A stretch of DNA of 64,000 nucleotides from Maridesulfovibrio sp050916235 (GTDB lineage: Bacteria > Desulfobacterota > Desulfovibrionia > Desulfovibrionales > Desulfovibrionaceae), in assembly GCF_050916235.1 (NCBI RefSeq), contig NZ_CP104854.1, positions 2,852,001-2,916,000 on the forward strand. Reading direction: 5' to 3'. Below the pieces are notes generated by a model. The model was not told the origin of the DNA, searched no databases, and saw only the letters and a list, made by a program, of their open reading frames with translations. Below are positions 1 through 7,159 of this stretch, piece after piece (position 1 is the stretch's first letter; each line of letters begins with the position of its first letter). A program made the position numbers and the translations under genes.

Positions 1-1
1 G

Positions 2-226
2 CTGGATAATCGCGGAGTTCTCCAGAAGTACAATGAAGCCCAGGTTTCAACGCCCGGCCTGCATTTCTCCATCAGGACTTTGACCCGCGATGAAGTTGAG
101 CTCTGGGTCAAAGGGGATTACACAGTAATCTACGACCACCGGGTCAACAAAGTGCCGGAGAATGCCCTGTATCACCTCAAGCGGGAATTCGGCGACTGGA
201 AGGTTAAGAACAAGCTTGAGTATTAA
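2..226 (+). CDS. C-terminal fragment of unknown protein
   Basis: An open frame enters from the left edge and ends at TAA 224-226, giving the last 74 residues of a protein. The tail is charged and aromatic-rich and ends with a tryptophan-lysine stretch just before the stop (GDWKVKNKLEY). This alternation of beta-type segments is reminiscent of the small NTF2-like domains found at the C-terminus of some exported Desulfovibrio proteins, but I do not recognise the family with confidence. The gene converges on groEL, and a shared terminator lies at 301-333. The start and most of the protein lie outside the window. Confidence 0.6.
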   Translation: MDNRGVLQKYNEAQVSTPGLHFSIRTLTRDEVELWVKGDYTVIYDHRVNKVPENALYHLKREFGDWKVKNKLEY

Positions 227-300
227 CCGGCAAGATGCCTCCGGATGCAAAATTCAATCGTCAAAAGCGCAAAGCGCAGTTGATTTCATAGACAAAAAAA

Positions 301-333
301 GTCCCCGGAAGCGGCCGCTTCCGGGGACTTTTT
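301..333. terminator. Bidirectional rho-independent terminator
   Basis: A perfect GC-rich inverted repeat (arms 301-312 and 317-328, loop GGCC) is flanked by a run of A on the left and a run of T on the right. It can therefore end both the rightward partial gene and the leftward groESL transcript. Confidence 0.85.
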
Positions 334-351
334 ATTTGTATTCAACCAGAA

Positions 352-1941
352 CTATTCTTCGTCTTCTTCGACTGCGTCAGAGATGGCGCATTCGGTGGTC
401 AGGAGCAGACCGGAAACGGAAGCAGCGTTCTGCAGGGCGATGCGGGTAACCTTTTTGGGGTCGATAACACCGGCCTTGATGAGGTCTTCGTATACGCCGG
501 TTCCAGCGTTGAAGCCGAAGCCGTCGGTGCCGGCGGCAACCTTTTCTACGACAACGGAACCTTCAAAGCCTGCGTTTTCAGCGATCATGCGCAGGGGCTG
601 CTGTGCAGCGCGGCGGATGATGTTGACACCGGCCAGTTCATCGTCGTTACCGACTTTGAGGCCATCGAGAACTTTGGCGCAGCGGACCAGGGCGGTACCG
701 CCACCGGCTACGATGCCTTCTTCAACAGCAGCGCGGGTTGCGTTGAGTGCATCTTCCACGCGTGCTTTCTTTTCTTTCATCTCAACTTCGGTAGCAGCAC
801 CGACTTTGATTACTGCAACACCGCCAACCAGTTTGGCGAGGCGTTCCTGCAGCTTTTCACGGTCGTAGTCGGAGGAAGTGTCAGCGATCTGGGCTTCGAT
901 CTGTTTTACGCGGCCTTTGATCTCTTCAACGGAACCTGCACCGTCAACGATAACGGTGTTTTCCTTGTCGATGCGTACGCGCTTGGCGGTACCGAGACCT
1001 TCAACGGTCATTGCGTCGAGGGTAAGGCCGATGTCGTCGGAAACAACGGTTGCACCGGTAAGGGTGGCGATGTCCTTCAGCATTTCCTTGCGGCGGTCAC
1101 CGAAACCGGGAGCCTTGATGGCGCAGACGTTAAGGTTGGCGCGCAGTCTGTTTACTACGAGGGTAGCCAGAGCTTCGCCATCCACGTCTTCAGCTACGAT
1201 GAGCAGGGGACGGGACATTTTGAGAACCTGCTCCAGGATGGGGAGCAGTTCCTTCATGCTGGAAACTTTTTTCTCGCAGAGAAGGATCATGGGGTTATCG
1301 AATTCGCAGACCATCTTGTCGGTGTCGGTTGCGAAGTAGGGGGAGAGGTAGCCGCGATCGAACTGCATGCCTTCTACAACGTCCAGTTCGGTCTTCATGG
1401 ACTTGGCTTCCTCAACGGTGATAACGCCTTCCTTGCCTACTTTATCCATGGCTTCGGCGAGGATTTCACCGATGGTGGAGTCGCTGTTGGCGGAAATGGT
1501 TCCGACCTGTGCGATTTCAGCTTTGTCGCGGGTGGGCTTTGCAAGCTTGCCGAGTTCGTCAACGATTGCTGCAACTGCAGTGTCGATACCGCGTTTGATG
1601 GACATGGGGTTGCGGCCTGCTGCAACGAGCTTTACGCCTTCAGCAAAGATGGACTGGGCCAGAACGGTTGCAGTGGTGGTTCCGTCACCGGCGATGTCGT
1701 TGGTCTTGGAAGCTACTTCCTTGACCATCTGGGCGCCCATGTTCTCGAACTTGTCTTCGAGGTCGATTTCCTTGGCAACGGTAACGCCGTCCTTGGTGAT
1801 GGTGGGTGCGCCCCAGGATTTCTCAATGACAACGTTGCGGCCTTTGGGGCCGAGGGTTACCTTTACAGCTTCAGCAAGGGTGTCCACGCCTTTTTTGAGA
1901 CGGTCGCGGGCGGTAACGTCGAATTCGATGGTTTTAGCCAT
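352..1941 (-). CDS. groL: Chaperonin GroEL (Hsp60), 60 kDa subunit
   Basis: This is the 529-residue group I chaperonin that forms the double-ring folding chamber in the cytoplasm with GroES. The N-terminus (MAKTIEFDVTARDRL), the nucleotide-binding segment (VTLGPKGRNVV), the GDGTTTATVLA motif and the EEGIVAGGGTAL segment near residue 400 are all intact. ATG at 1941 is preceded by AGGAG. It lies 48 bp downstream of groES in one operon. The C-terminus stops with an acidic tail (AVEEDEE) and has no trace of the Gly-Gly-Met repeats that normally end bacterial GroEL, which explains the somewhat short length. No CIRCE operator is visible upstream of groES, so HrcA control is not supported. Confidence 0.98.
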   Translation of the reverse strand: MAKTIEFDVTARDRLKKGVDTLAEAVKVTLGPKGRNVVIEKSWGAPTITKDGVTVAKEIDLEDKFENMGAQMVKEVASKTNDIAGDGTTTATVLAQSIFAEGVKLVAAGRNPMSIKRGIDTAVAAIVDELGKLAKPTRDKAEIAQVGTISANSDSTIGEILAEAMDKVGKEGVITVEEAKSMKTELDVVEGMQFDRGYLSPYFATDTDKMVCEFDNPMILLCEKKVSSMKELLPILEQVLKMSRPLLIVAEDVDGEALATLVVNRLRANLNVCAIKAPGFGDRRKEMLKDIATLTGATVVSDDIGLTLDAMTVEGLGTAKRVRIDKENTVIVDGAGSVEEIKGRVKQIEAQIADTSSDYDREKLQERLAKLVGGVAVIKVGAATEVEMKEKKARVEDALNATRAAVEEGIVAGGGTALVRCAKVLDGLKVGNDDELAGVNIIRRAAQQPLRMIAENAGFEGSVVVEKVAAGTDGFGFNAGTGVYEDLIKAGVIDPKKVTRIALQNAASVSGLLLTTECAISDAVEEDEE

Positions 1942-1989
1942 TTAATGATTCTCCTGAATAGAAAATTGGTTGTGAAAGTATAAGGGCGA

Positions 1990-2262
1990 TTATTCTACGA
2001 TAGCGAGGATTTCTTCTTCGCGCATGATGATGAACTCTTCAGAGTCGATCTTCAGCTCGTTGCCTGCGTACTTTGCGAAAAGAACGATGTCTCCGGCCTT
2101 GACGGTCATGGGGTTCTTGTCTTTACCAGGACCTGCGGCAACAACTTCACCTTTCATGGGTTTTTCTTTAGCGGAGTCGGGGATGATGATGCCACCGGCG
2201 GTTTTCTGTTCGCTTTCCAGACGCTTGATGAGAACACGATCCTGTAACGGTTTGAGATTCAT
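1990..2262 (-). CDS. groS: Co-chaperonin GroES
   Basis: This 90-residue protein has the standard Hsp10 length and sequence: MNLKPLQDRVLIKRLE at the start, the mobile-loop glycine/isoleucine segment (TAGGIIIPDSA) and the conserved YAGNE and REEEILAI ends. It caps the GroEL chamber as a heptamer. ATG at 2262 is preceded by a GGAGGAATTT Shine-Dalgarno region. It is the first gene of the groESL operon. Confidence 0.98.
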   Translation of the reverse strand: MNLKPLQDRVLIKRLESEQKTAGGIIIPDSAKEKPMKGEVVAAGPGKDKNPMTVKAGDIVLFAKYAGNELKIDSEEFIIMREEEILAIVE

Positions 2263-2396
2263 AAATTCCTCCAGAATAGAATAAACTTTGTTTTGCTAAT
2301 GATAAGTAATCCGCGTGAATGGGCGGATCAGACTTTTGAATTTCAAAAGCCTGCATGTTGCTGCAGGCCGGGAACCTCCCAGTGGGAAGCTGACTT

Positions 2397-2424
2397 AATC
2401 TAAGACAGGGAGGCAGGAAGTCAA
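2397..2424 (-). promoter_or_regulatory. Candidate groESL promoter
   Basis: On the minus strand TTGACT (2424-2419) is followed after 16 bp by TAGATT (2402-2397), a good sigma-70-type match about 135 bp upstream of groES. A CIRCE repeat and a clear sigma-32 consensus were looked for and not seen. The leader in between contains a short GC hairpin around 2350-2368. Confidence 0.4.
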
Positions 2425-2525
2425 CACCGAGGGTAAAAAAAGTGCGTAAAAAAATTGTGGGAGCCCTTTTTTACGGATATGATGCCAAATAATGGTGCTT
2501 ATTGGCTTTCGTATTGGTTTTGAGC

Positions 2526-2553
2526 TTGACAATATCCCGCCATTGCCTGTAAT
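2526..2553 (+). promoter_or_regulatory. Candidate hup promoter with long leader
   Basis: TTGACA (2526-2531), 16 bp, TGTAAT (2548-2553) is a strong sigma-70-like pair. It points at the HU gene and would give a 5' untranslated region of about 200 bases. Confidence 0.45.
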
Positions 2554-2757
2554 CCGCGACGTCCGACCCGATTATGCCCTGTCCTGCAGTGTCTGCAGGG
2601 GTAAGACTCCGGTAATGTGCTTCTATTAAAATAATACCTCATTGAGTTAAGATCTGCCTTGAACTATGGCTTTTTCTGCTCGTCTGGTGTAGGGGCATCT
2701 GAGGGGACGGATATTCCGCTGCGTATGCGGAGCTAAATCACTTTGAAGGAGTTAATT

Positions 2758-3030
2758 ATGAGTAAGACTGTTCTTGTTAAGAAAATCCGGGAAAAACTGG
2801 ATCTGAGCGCTAAAGACGCAAACGTAGCCCTCGAAGCTGTTCTCAGTGCCATCGAAGACGGCCTTAAAGAAGAAGGCAATGTTACCCTTACAGGATTCGG
2901 CACTTTCAAGACCGTTGAGCGTTCCTCCCGTACTGGCCGTAACCCCCAGACCGGCGAAACCATCCAGATTCCTGCTTCCCGCGGTGTAAAATTCACCCCC
3001 GGTAAATTTCTTAAGGACGCAGTTAAATAG
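2758..3030 (+). CDS. HU-family DNA-binding protein
   Basis: A 90-residue histone-like protein of standard HU/IHF length. It shows the family signature GRNPQTGE in the DNA-contacting beta arm, followed by PASRGVKFTPGKFLKDAVK. It would act as a dimer that bends and compacts nucleoid DNA. I chose ATG 2758, which has AAGGAG at 2746-2751. A TTG 15 bases upstream lies inside the ribosome-binding region and is unlikely. The gene is monocistronic, with its own promoter candidate and a strong terminator. Confidence 0.95.
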   Translation: MSKTVLVKKIREKLDLSAKDANVALEAVLSAIEDGLKEEGNVTLTGFGTFKTVERSSRTGRNPQTGETIQIPASRGVKFTPGKFLKDAVK

Positions 3031-3053
3031 TCGCTGATAATTGGACTGTTAAA

Positions 3054-3089
3054 AGCCGCATCCGGGACATTCCGGATGCGGCTTTTTTT
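3054..3089 (+). terminator. Terminator of the HU gene
   Basis: A perfect 12-bp stem (3054-3065 with 3072-3083) with a six-base loop is followed by a seven-T run. Confidence 0.9.
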
Positions 3090-3230
3090 GTTGGTGTGCA
3101 AATAATAGTCTTCCAAACTTCCGGTTTTCCCGCTAGACGGTTGGGGTGTGTTTTACGATATATCAAAATTGTTCAGAGCTTATTTTCGCGATTCAAATAA
3201 TCTTGTCTTTGTAATTAACGGAGTTTTAAA

Positions 3231-4598
3231 ATGTTACCCCTATGGAATAAGCCTTTCGGCTATCGGGATGTACTGAACATAAGTGTCCCGCTGGCCGTGA
3301 GCATGGCCTCCACCACCATCATGCAGGTGACGGACAGGATCTTTCTGGGTCGGTACTCGGTGGAAGCCATTGCCGCGGCCCTGCCTGCCGGTATCCTTGC
3401 ATTCCTGTTCATATCATTTTTTATGGGAGTGGCCAGTTACGTTAATGTCTTCATCGCCCAGTATACCGGCGCGGCAAAACCGGAAAAGGTCGCCGTAAGC
3501 CTTTGGCAGGGAATCTATTTTTCCCTCGGGGCATGGGTTCTGCTGGCTTCAATGGCCTACCTGCTGACCCCGGTTCTGGTAAGCGGAGGGCATCCTCCGG
3601 AAGTGCTGGAACTTGAGATTCTTTATTTCAGGATACTCCTGCTTGGCGGCGGTCTCCCTCTGCTGGATACCACCTTGTCGGGGTTCTACTCCGGACGTGG
3701 TTTGACCAGAACCGTCATGATCGTGAATATGATCGGCGCGGTCATCAACATCCCCCTGGATTACGCCCTGATTTACGGTGTGGGGCCGTTTCCCGAGATG
3801 GGTATCAGGGGAGCCGGGATCGCCACAGTAATGTCCTGGTGTCTGATTGTTGCCATCTATTGTCCGCTTGTGTTCAGCCGTGAAAACGAACATCGTTTCA
3901 GAACCAGAAGCCGCTGGCATTTCGATCCGGAGCTTTTCAGGAGATTCACCCGATTCGGGCTTTCAAACGGTGTGCAGTTCTTTCTGGATATTTTTGCCGT
4001 GACTTTTTTTGTCTACATGATCGGCAGGCTGGGCACGACGATACTTGCCGCAAGCAATATAGTCCTGTCCATTGACGGTATCTCGTTCTTTCCGGCCTAT
4101 GGTGTTGGAATCGGGGTCAGTACGCTGGTCGGGCAGGCCATAGGTCAGGGCAGGCCCGATTATGCCAAACGGGCAACCCGGTGTGCCTTCCACATCGTCT
4201 GCGTCTGGATGCTGCTGATGGGAGTTATATATATGGTTATCCCTGATACTCTGATCTCTTTGTTCCGGCCCCATGACCTGACTGATGTCCAGTTTGCAGA
4301 GGTACTTACTCACGGCAGGATCTATCTCCTGTTTGTTGCGGTCTATATTCTCTTTGACGGCTTGGCCCTGGTGTATTCAGGCGCCCTGAAGGGGGCGGGC
4401 GATGTTGTTTTCATCATGAAGACGGTCGGCTTTTTCTGTGTAGCCCTCATGGTCATACCCTGCTACCTCGGGGTCGAGGTCTTCAAGTGGGATGACCGCT
4501 TCCTGTGGACGATATTCACCTCCTATGTACTGGTACTCAGTACCATCTTCTACTTCCGCTTCAAGGGCGGGAAGTGGGAGAAAATGAAGGTCATCTGA
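3231..4598 (+). CDS. MATE-family multidrug/Na+ antiporter
   Basis: A 455-residue integral membrane protein, the usual MATE length, with about twelve hydrophobic segments. The N-terminus (ISVPLAVSMASTTIMQVTDRIFLGRYS) is the typical MATE first helix pair with the conserved D and the LG motif. The second half starts near residue 240 with the related FGLSNGVQFFLDIFAVTFF. Such proteins export cationic compounds or metabolites in exchange for Na+ or H+, but the substrate cannot be read from sequence. It stands alone in its transcription unit and converges with cbiM. Confidence 0.9.
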   Translation: MLPLWNKPFGYRDVLNISVPLAVSMASTTIMQVTDRIFLGRYSVEAIAAALPAGILAFLFISFFMGVASYVNVFIAQYTGAAKPEKVAVSLWQGIYFSLGAWVLLASMAYLLTPVLVSGGHPPEVLELEILYFRILLLGGGLPLLDTTLSGFYSGRGLTRTVMIVNMIGAVINIPLDYALIYGVGPFPEMGIRGAGIATVMSWCLIVAIYCPLVFSRENEHRFRTRSRWHFDPELFRRFTRFGLSNGVQFFLDIFAVTFFVYMIGRLGTTILAASNIVLSIDGISFFPAYGVGIGVSTLVGQAIGQGRPDYAKRATRCAFHIVCVWMLLMGVIYMVIPDTLISLFRPHDLTDVQFAEVLTHGRIYLLFVAVYILFDGLALVYSGALKGAGDVVFIMKTVGFFCVALMVIPCYLGVEVFKWDDRFLWTIFTSYVLVLSTIFYFRFKGGKWEKMKVI

Positions 4599-4604
4599 TA
4601 AAAA

Positions 4605-4640
4605 AAGGCCGGAACAGCATGTCTGTTCCGGCCTTGCTTT
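4605..4640. terminator. Bidirectional terminator between MATE gene and cbiM
   Basis: A perfect 13-bp inverted repeat (4605-4617 with 4623-4635) has a run of A before it and a T-rich stretch after it. It can serve both convergent genes. Confidence 0.85.
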
Positions 4641-4663
4641 TCAGGTAGTCTGATCTTGAAAGA

Positions 4664-5272
4664 TTATGTTTCCTGACTCAGGAGCAGGATTTCTGGTCTT
4701 ACCTTCTGGAGGAAGCCATAGGCAAAAACGCAAATGAAGCCTTCAATTATCATGATGGGAATATGACCATAGACCAGCAGTCTTGCAGCAGAGATGAAGC
4801 TTTCGTCGGTGAATGAAAGGGCAAAGGCTGTGAGGATGGTAGACATCGCGATGGACATCGCCCCGCACAGAAAAGCTCCAACGTTCACTGTGAAGCCGGT
4901 CTTGCTCAGCATAGGCCGGAAAAGGTAGTGGCAGATCACGGCAGGGAGAGCCATGATGGTGGTATTGACCCCAAGTACTGTCAGGCCGCCGAACTGGAAG
5001 AGGACCGCCTGCAGCAGAAGACCTGTCAAAATTGCCGGGAAGGCTGCCCAGCCGAGGATCAGCCCCATGAGGCCGCTGAGAATAAGGTGTGCACTGGAAG
5101 GGCCGATTGGAATGTGGATGAGCGAGGCAACGAAAAAAACTGAAGAAAGCAGTGCGGCGGACACCAGTTTTTCGGAATCGAGTTTTTTCAGGCCTATCAT
5201 TGTTCCGGCAATGGCTGTTGCCGCTCCGACAGCAAGGACAGGAATGGAGAGAACTCCCTCGGATATGTGCAT
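4664..5272 (-). CDS. cbiM: CbiM-type cobalt (or nickel) transporter S component
   Basis: This 202-residue membrane protein starts MHISEGVLS. The free N-terminal Met-His pair is the metal-binding hallmark of CbiM/NikM substrate-specificity components of ECF transporters. IGPSSAHLILSGLMG and NTTIMALPA are further family motifs. It lacks the long C-terminal CbiN-like extension, and no cbiN, cbiQ or cbiO gene is adjacent, so its partners must lie elsewhere. Cobalt supply would feed the corrinoid pathway. Nickel cannot be excluded, since the two subfamilies look alike at this level. No cobalamin riboswitch motif was found upstream. Confidence 0.88.
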   Translation of the reverse strand: MHISEGVLSIPVLAVGAATAIAGTMIGLKKLDSEKLVSAALLSSVFFVASLIHIPIGPSSAHLILSGLMGLILGWAAFPAILTGLLLQAVLFQFGGLTVLGVNTTIMALPAVICHYLFRPMLSKTGFTVNVGAFLCGAMSIAMSTILTAFALSFTDESFISAARLLVYGHIPIMIIEGFICVFAYGFLQKVRPEILLLSQET

Positions 5273-5354
5273 TTTGAGCCTTCCTTATAAAATATGTAGA
5301 TGCAGGGAACCTGATTTTGATTTGTCGGGGTTCTTGCTGCATACTTTTTTTAAA

Positions 5355-5381
5355 ACTATAGCACCATGCAGTTTGAGTCAA
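5355..5381 (-). promoter_or_regulatory. Candidate cbiM promoter
   Basis: On the minus strand TTGACT (5381-5376) and TATAGT (5360-5355) are separated by 15 bp, about 85 bp upstream of the cbiM start. The spacing is one or two bases short of ideal. Confidence 0.3.
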
Positions 5382-5507
5382 GGGGGGATTCGCAGTCCTT
5401 TGGTGCGGATTGTTTCAAAAGGCTGGTCGCTGTTTTGGGGCCATGGCAGTTGATAACAGAGTCAATTATGTGAACATGATTATGCTTGTTGCCGTTCCTT
5501 ATGAGGT

Positions 5508-5758
5508 TTGACTAAGCCATCGTATTCTTATGTATGAAGGGTGAACCGGATATTTGCTTCAGTGGTAAGGGGATAAATCAAATTCATGAAAACAGGCTTT
5601 CTTGCAGGTGGCTATGTTAATAAGTGTCTGCCGGTATCGGGGTTGAGTGGTTCCTGATCTGCCTGGGGGGTGTTTTCAGGTTCTTTGTCCGCAACCACGA
5701 GTAATAGGCTGTGCTGACAAATTAATGGCACCTAGAATTGCGGGGTGCCTTTTTTTTT
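5508..5758 (+). ncRNA. Possible small RNA with own promoter and terminator
   Basis: TTGACT (5508-5513) with TGTATG (5531-5536) at 17-bp spacing could start a transcript near 5543. A hairpin GGCACC/GGTGCC (5727-5749) followed by nine T residues would end it after about 215 bases. No convincing reading frame with a ribosome-binding site lies between. I could not match it to 6S, SRP or tmRNA. The terminator is solid; the promoter and the existence of a stable RNA are inference. Confidence 0.3.
5727..5758 (+). terminator. Rho-independent terminator without an upstream gene
   Basis: The stem GGCACC (5727-5732) pairs with GGTGCC (5744-5749) and runs into T9. No protein-coding gene ends upstream on this strand, so it marks an unannotated transcript. 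Confidence 0.7.
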
Positions 5759-5833
5759 GCCCTAGTACCGCGTAGTTGCTGGTACTCGGAATGATGGCGC
5801 GGCCATTGCATATGTACAGGGCAGGAGGAGATT

Positions 5834-6007
5834 ATGAGTAAAAGAAGGATCTCTGAAAAAGCAATACCGGTCATCTTCGATGTAGTAGTCTGGAGCGGAT
5901 TCGCGGCTTTCCTGTTCGCTACATATATGGCATGCAGAACGCTGTTCGACAGGTTTCCCGTACAGGTCGGGAAATTTCTGGGGCTGCTGCAAAACTTTCT
6001 GGCTTGA
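5834..6007 (+). CDS. Small single-span membrane protein, 57 aa
   Basis: ATG 5834 has a strong GGAGGAG ribosome-binding site four bases upstream. The frame gives 57 residues: a basic start (MSKRRISEKAIP), one hydrophobic segment at about residues 13-32 (VVVWSGFAAFLFATYMA), then an amphipathic tail ending LQNFLA. A dedicated terminator follows at 6030-6069. I do not recognise a family. The combination of RBS, topology and terminator makes it a real small gene in my view, although it is below usual gene-calling length. Confidence 0.55.
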   Translation: MSKRRISEKAIPVIFDVVVWSGFAAFLFATYMACRTLFDRFPVQVGKFLGLLQNFLA

Positions 6008-6029
6008 GCATGGACTCAAGAGTACAGTG

Positions 6030-6069
6030 AAATCCCTCTGAACGCATTGTGTCAGGGGGATTTTGCTTT
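6030..6069 (+). terminator. Terminator after the 57-aa gene
   Basis: A 12-bp stem with one G-U pair (6030-6041 with 6052-6063) is followed by TTTGCTTTT. Confidence 0.75.
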
Positions 6070-6124
6070 TCATGAACCTGTGTCCTTTTCTTGACTTTGT
6101 CGGTCTGATTATTAATTGTTGTTT

Positions 6125-6143
6125 GAGAATGAAAAGCTATATC
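6125..6143. promoter_or_regulatory. Fur-box-like site
   Basis: The 19 bases starting GAGAATGAAAAGC match the classical Fur consensus at 14 of 19 positions by hand comparison. The site lies 18 bp before the start of a FeoB-associated peptide gene, where ferrous-iron control would make sense. A TTGACT at 6091-6096 could be the -35 element. Confidence 0.35.
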
Positions 6144-6160
6144 ATTTATGAGAGGGCTAA

Positions 6161-6322
6161 ATGCAGGATATTCTGGTTTTTATAGTAATAGGTGTGGCAG
6201 TAGTTTTTCTAGGCCGAAAATGGTTTGGTAAGTCCTGGGGAGGATGTGGTTGTGGCTGCAGCTGTTCTTCGACGCCTACCTGCAATGAAGAGAGCTGCTC
6301 AAGTGAAAAGAACAAAAAATAA
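6161..6322 (+). CDS. FeoB-associated Cys-rich membrane peptide, 53 aa
   Basis: The frame encodes MQDILVFIVIGVAVVFLG, a single membrane helix. A short basic loop and a glycine-cysteine cluster (GGCGCGCSCS) follow, with three more Cys-bearing positions before a lysine tail. This layout (one helix, then CGCGC) is that of the FeoB-associated Cys-rich membrane proteins that usually sit beside the ferrous-iron transporter FeoB. Here no feoA or feoB is adjacent. A GAGAGGG ribosome-binding site precedes ATG 6161, a Fur-like site lies just upstream and a terminator lies at 6418-6450. The likely role, by family, is a metal-handling accessory at the inner membrane. Confidence 0.75.
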   Translation: MQDILVFIVIGVAVVFLGRKWFGKSWGGCGCGCSCSSTPTCNEESCSSEKNKK

Positions 6323-6417
6323 ACATCTACAAAAGTTGTAAAACACTATAAATTTAGCTGATTGGGTGTATTTTAGTTTTCTGTAGATAGTTCTTTTAGC
6401 TCCATCGGTAATTTATG

Positions 6418-6450
6418 AAAGGAGTCTTTCCCGGGAAAGGCTCCTTTTCT
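6418..6450 (+). terminator. Terminator downstream of the FeoB-associated gene
   Basis: A long stem with one wobble (6418-6430 with 6435-6447, loop CCGG) ends in TTTT. Confidence 0.8.
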
Positions 6451-7159
6451 TTTGTGTCGTATTCTCATGTGAAAAGCGGGGGTGCAGTCGATTGGGCTTG
6501 GTGGAATGGTTTGTTTCCAATGGTAGCGAAAGATATGGGGATTTTGAAGGGAATCAGATAATTGCGTTTTCTCGATTGCGAATTTCGCATTAGCATATTT
6601 TCTTAAACAACTACCAGTGGGGTAGGTAATTGTTCATATGCGCAAGTTCGTATGTTAATGGAGACAAAAATGTTAATTCACACTAAAGGTTGGCTACGAT
6701 ATTGTTGTTTTTCGTTCAAAATAGGGTTCATTTGTGAACAAAATAATTAATGAGTGAGCAGTCGTTCAAAAATGAGAAACGGTATGATGTGTCTGGGCGT
6801 TTTCCGAGGTATTGTGTTTGAATAAAGATAAATTATTATTTAATAATAGATGTTTATTGTTTGTATGTGCCACTTTTGAGTGGTCTGTATTAATTTTATA
6901 ACAATATTAAAATGGTCCCAAATTTAATTGCAACTACTTAAATTTTTTTAAGCCGTTCTTTTTTGCTGAAATTGTCAGAGGAATGTGTTAGGTCAGTTTA
7001 ACTTTCAGCTCGTCACACTGCCGCACTTTACATCTGGCTAGACGAAAATGTTCTCGTAAAATACTGGTTTCCTTTTAAAATTTGGGTTTAACAAGAATGT
7101 GGAACTGCAGGCTGCTGTCTGCGGTAGTTCTCTCCATTCTCAAACCATAGGGAGGGGAA
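6451..7159. other. AT-rich intergenic region upstream of oadA
   Basis: About 700 bases hold no reading frame with credible start signals. Visible structure is limited to short palindromes: TGCGAATTTCGCA (6577-6589), GTTCA-N4-TGAAC (6726-6739) with two further GTTCAAAA copies nearby, and TATTATTTAATAATA (6834-6848). They may be regulator sites for the oad operon, but no regulator can be named. A sigma-54-like GG-GC pair was examined near 6692 and is degenerate. Confidence 0.4.

Noticed and set aside
2263..2460. CIRCE operator for groESL
   Set aside because: No TTAGCACTC-N9-GAGTGCTAA repeat was found in the region.
5273..5500. Cobalamin riboswitch before cbiM
   Set aside because: The conserved B12-box-like sequence was not found on the minus strand.
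6685..6710. Sigma-54 promoter (GG-N10-GC) upstream of oadA
   Set aside because: The segment reads TGGCTAC-GATA-TTGTT, so the essential GC doublet is GT.
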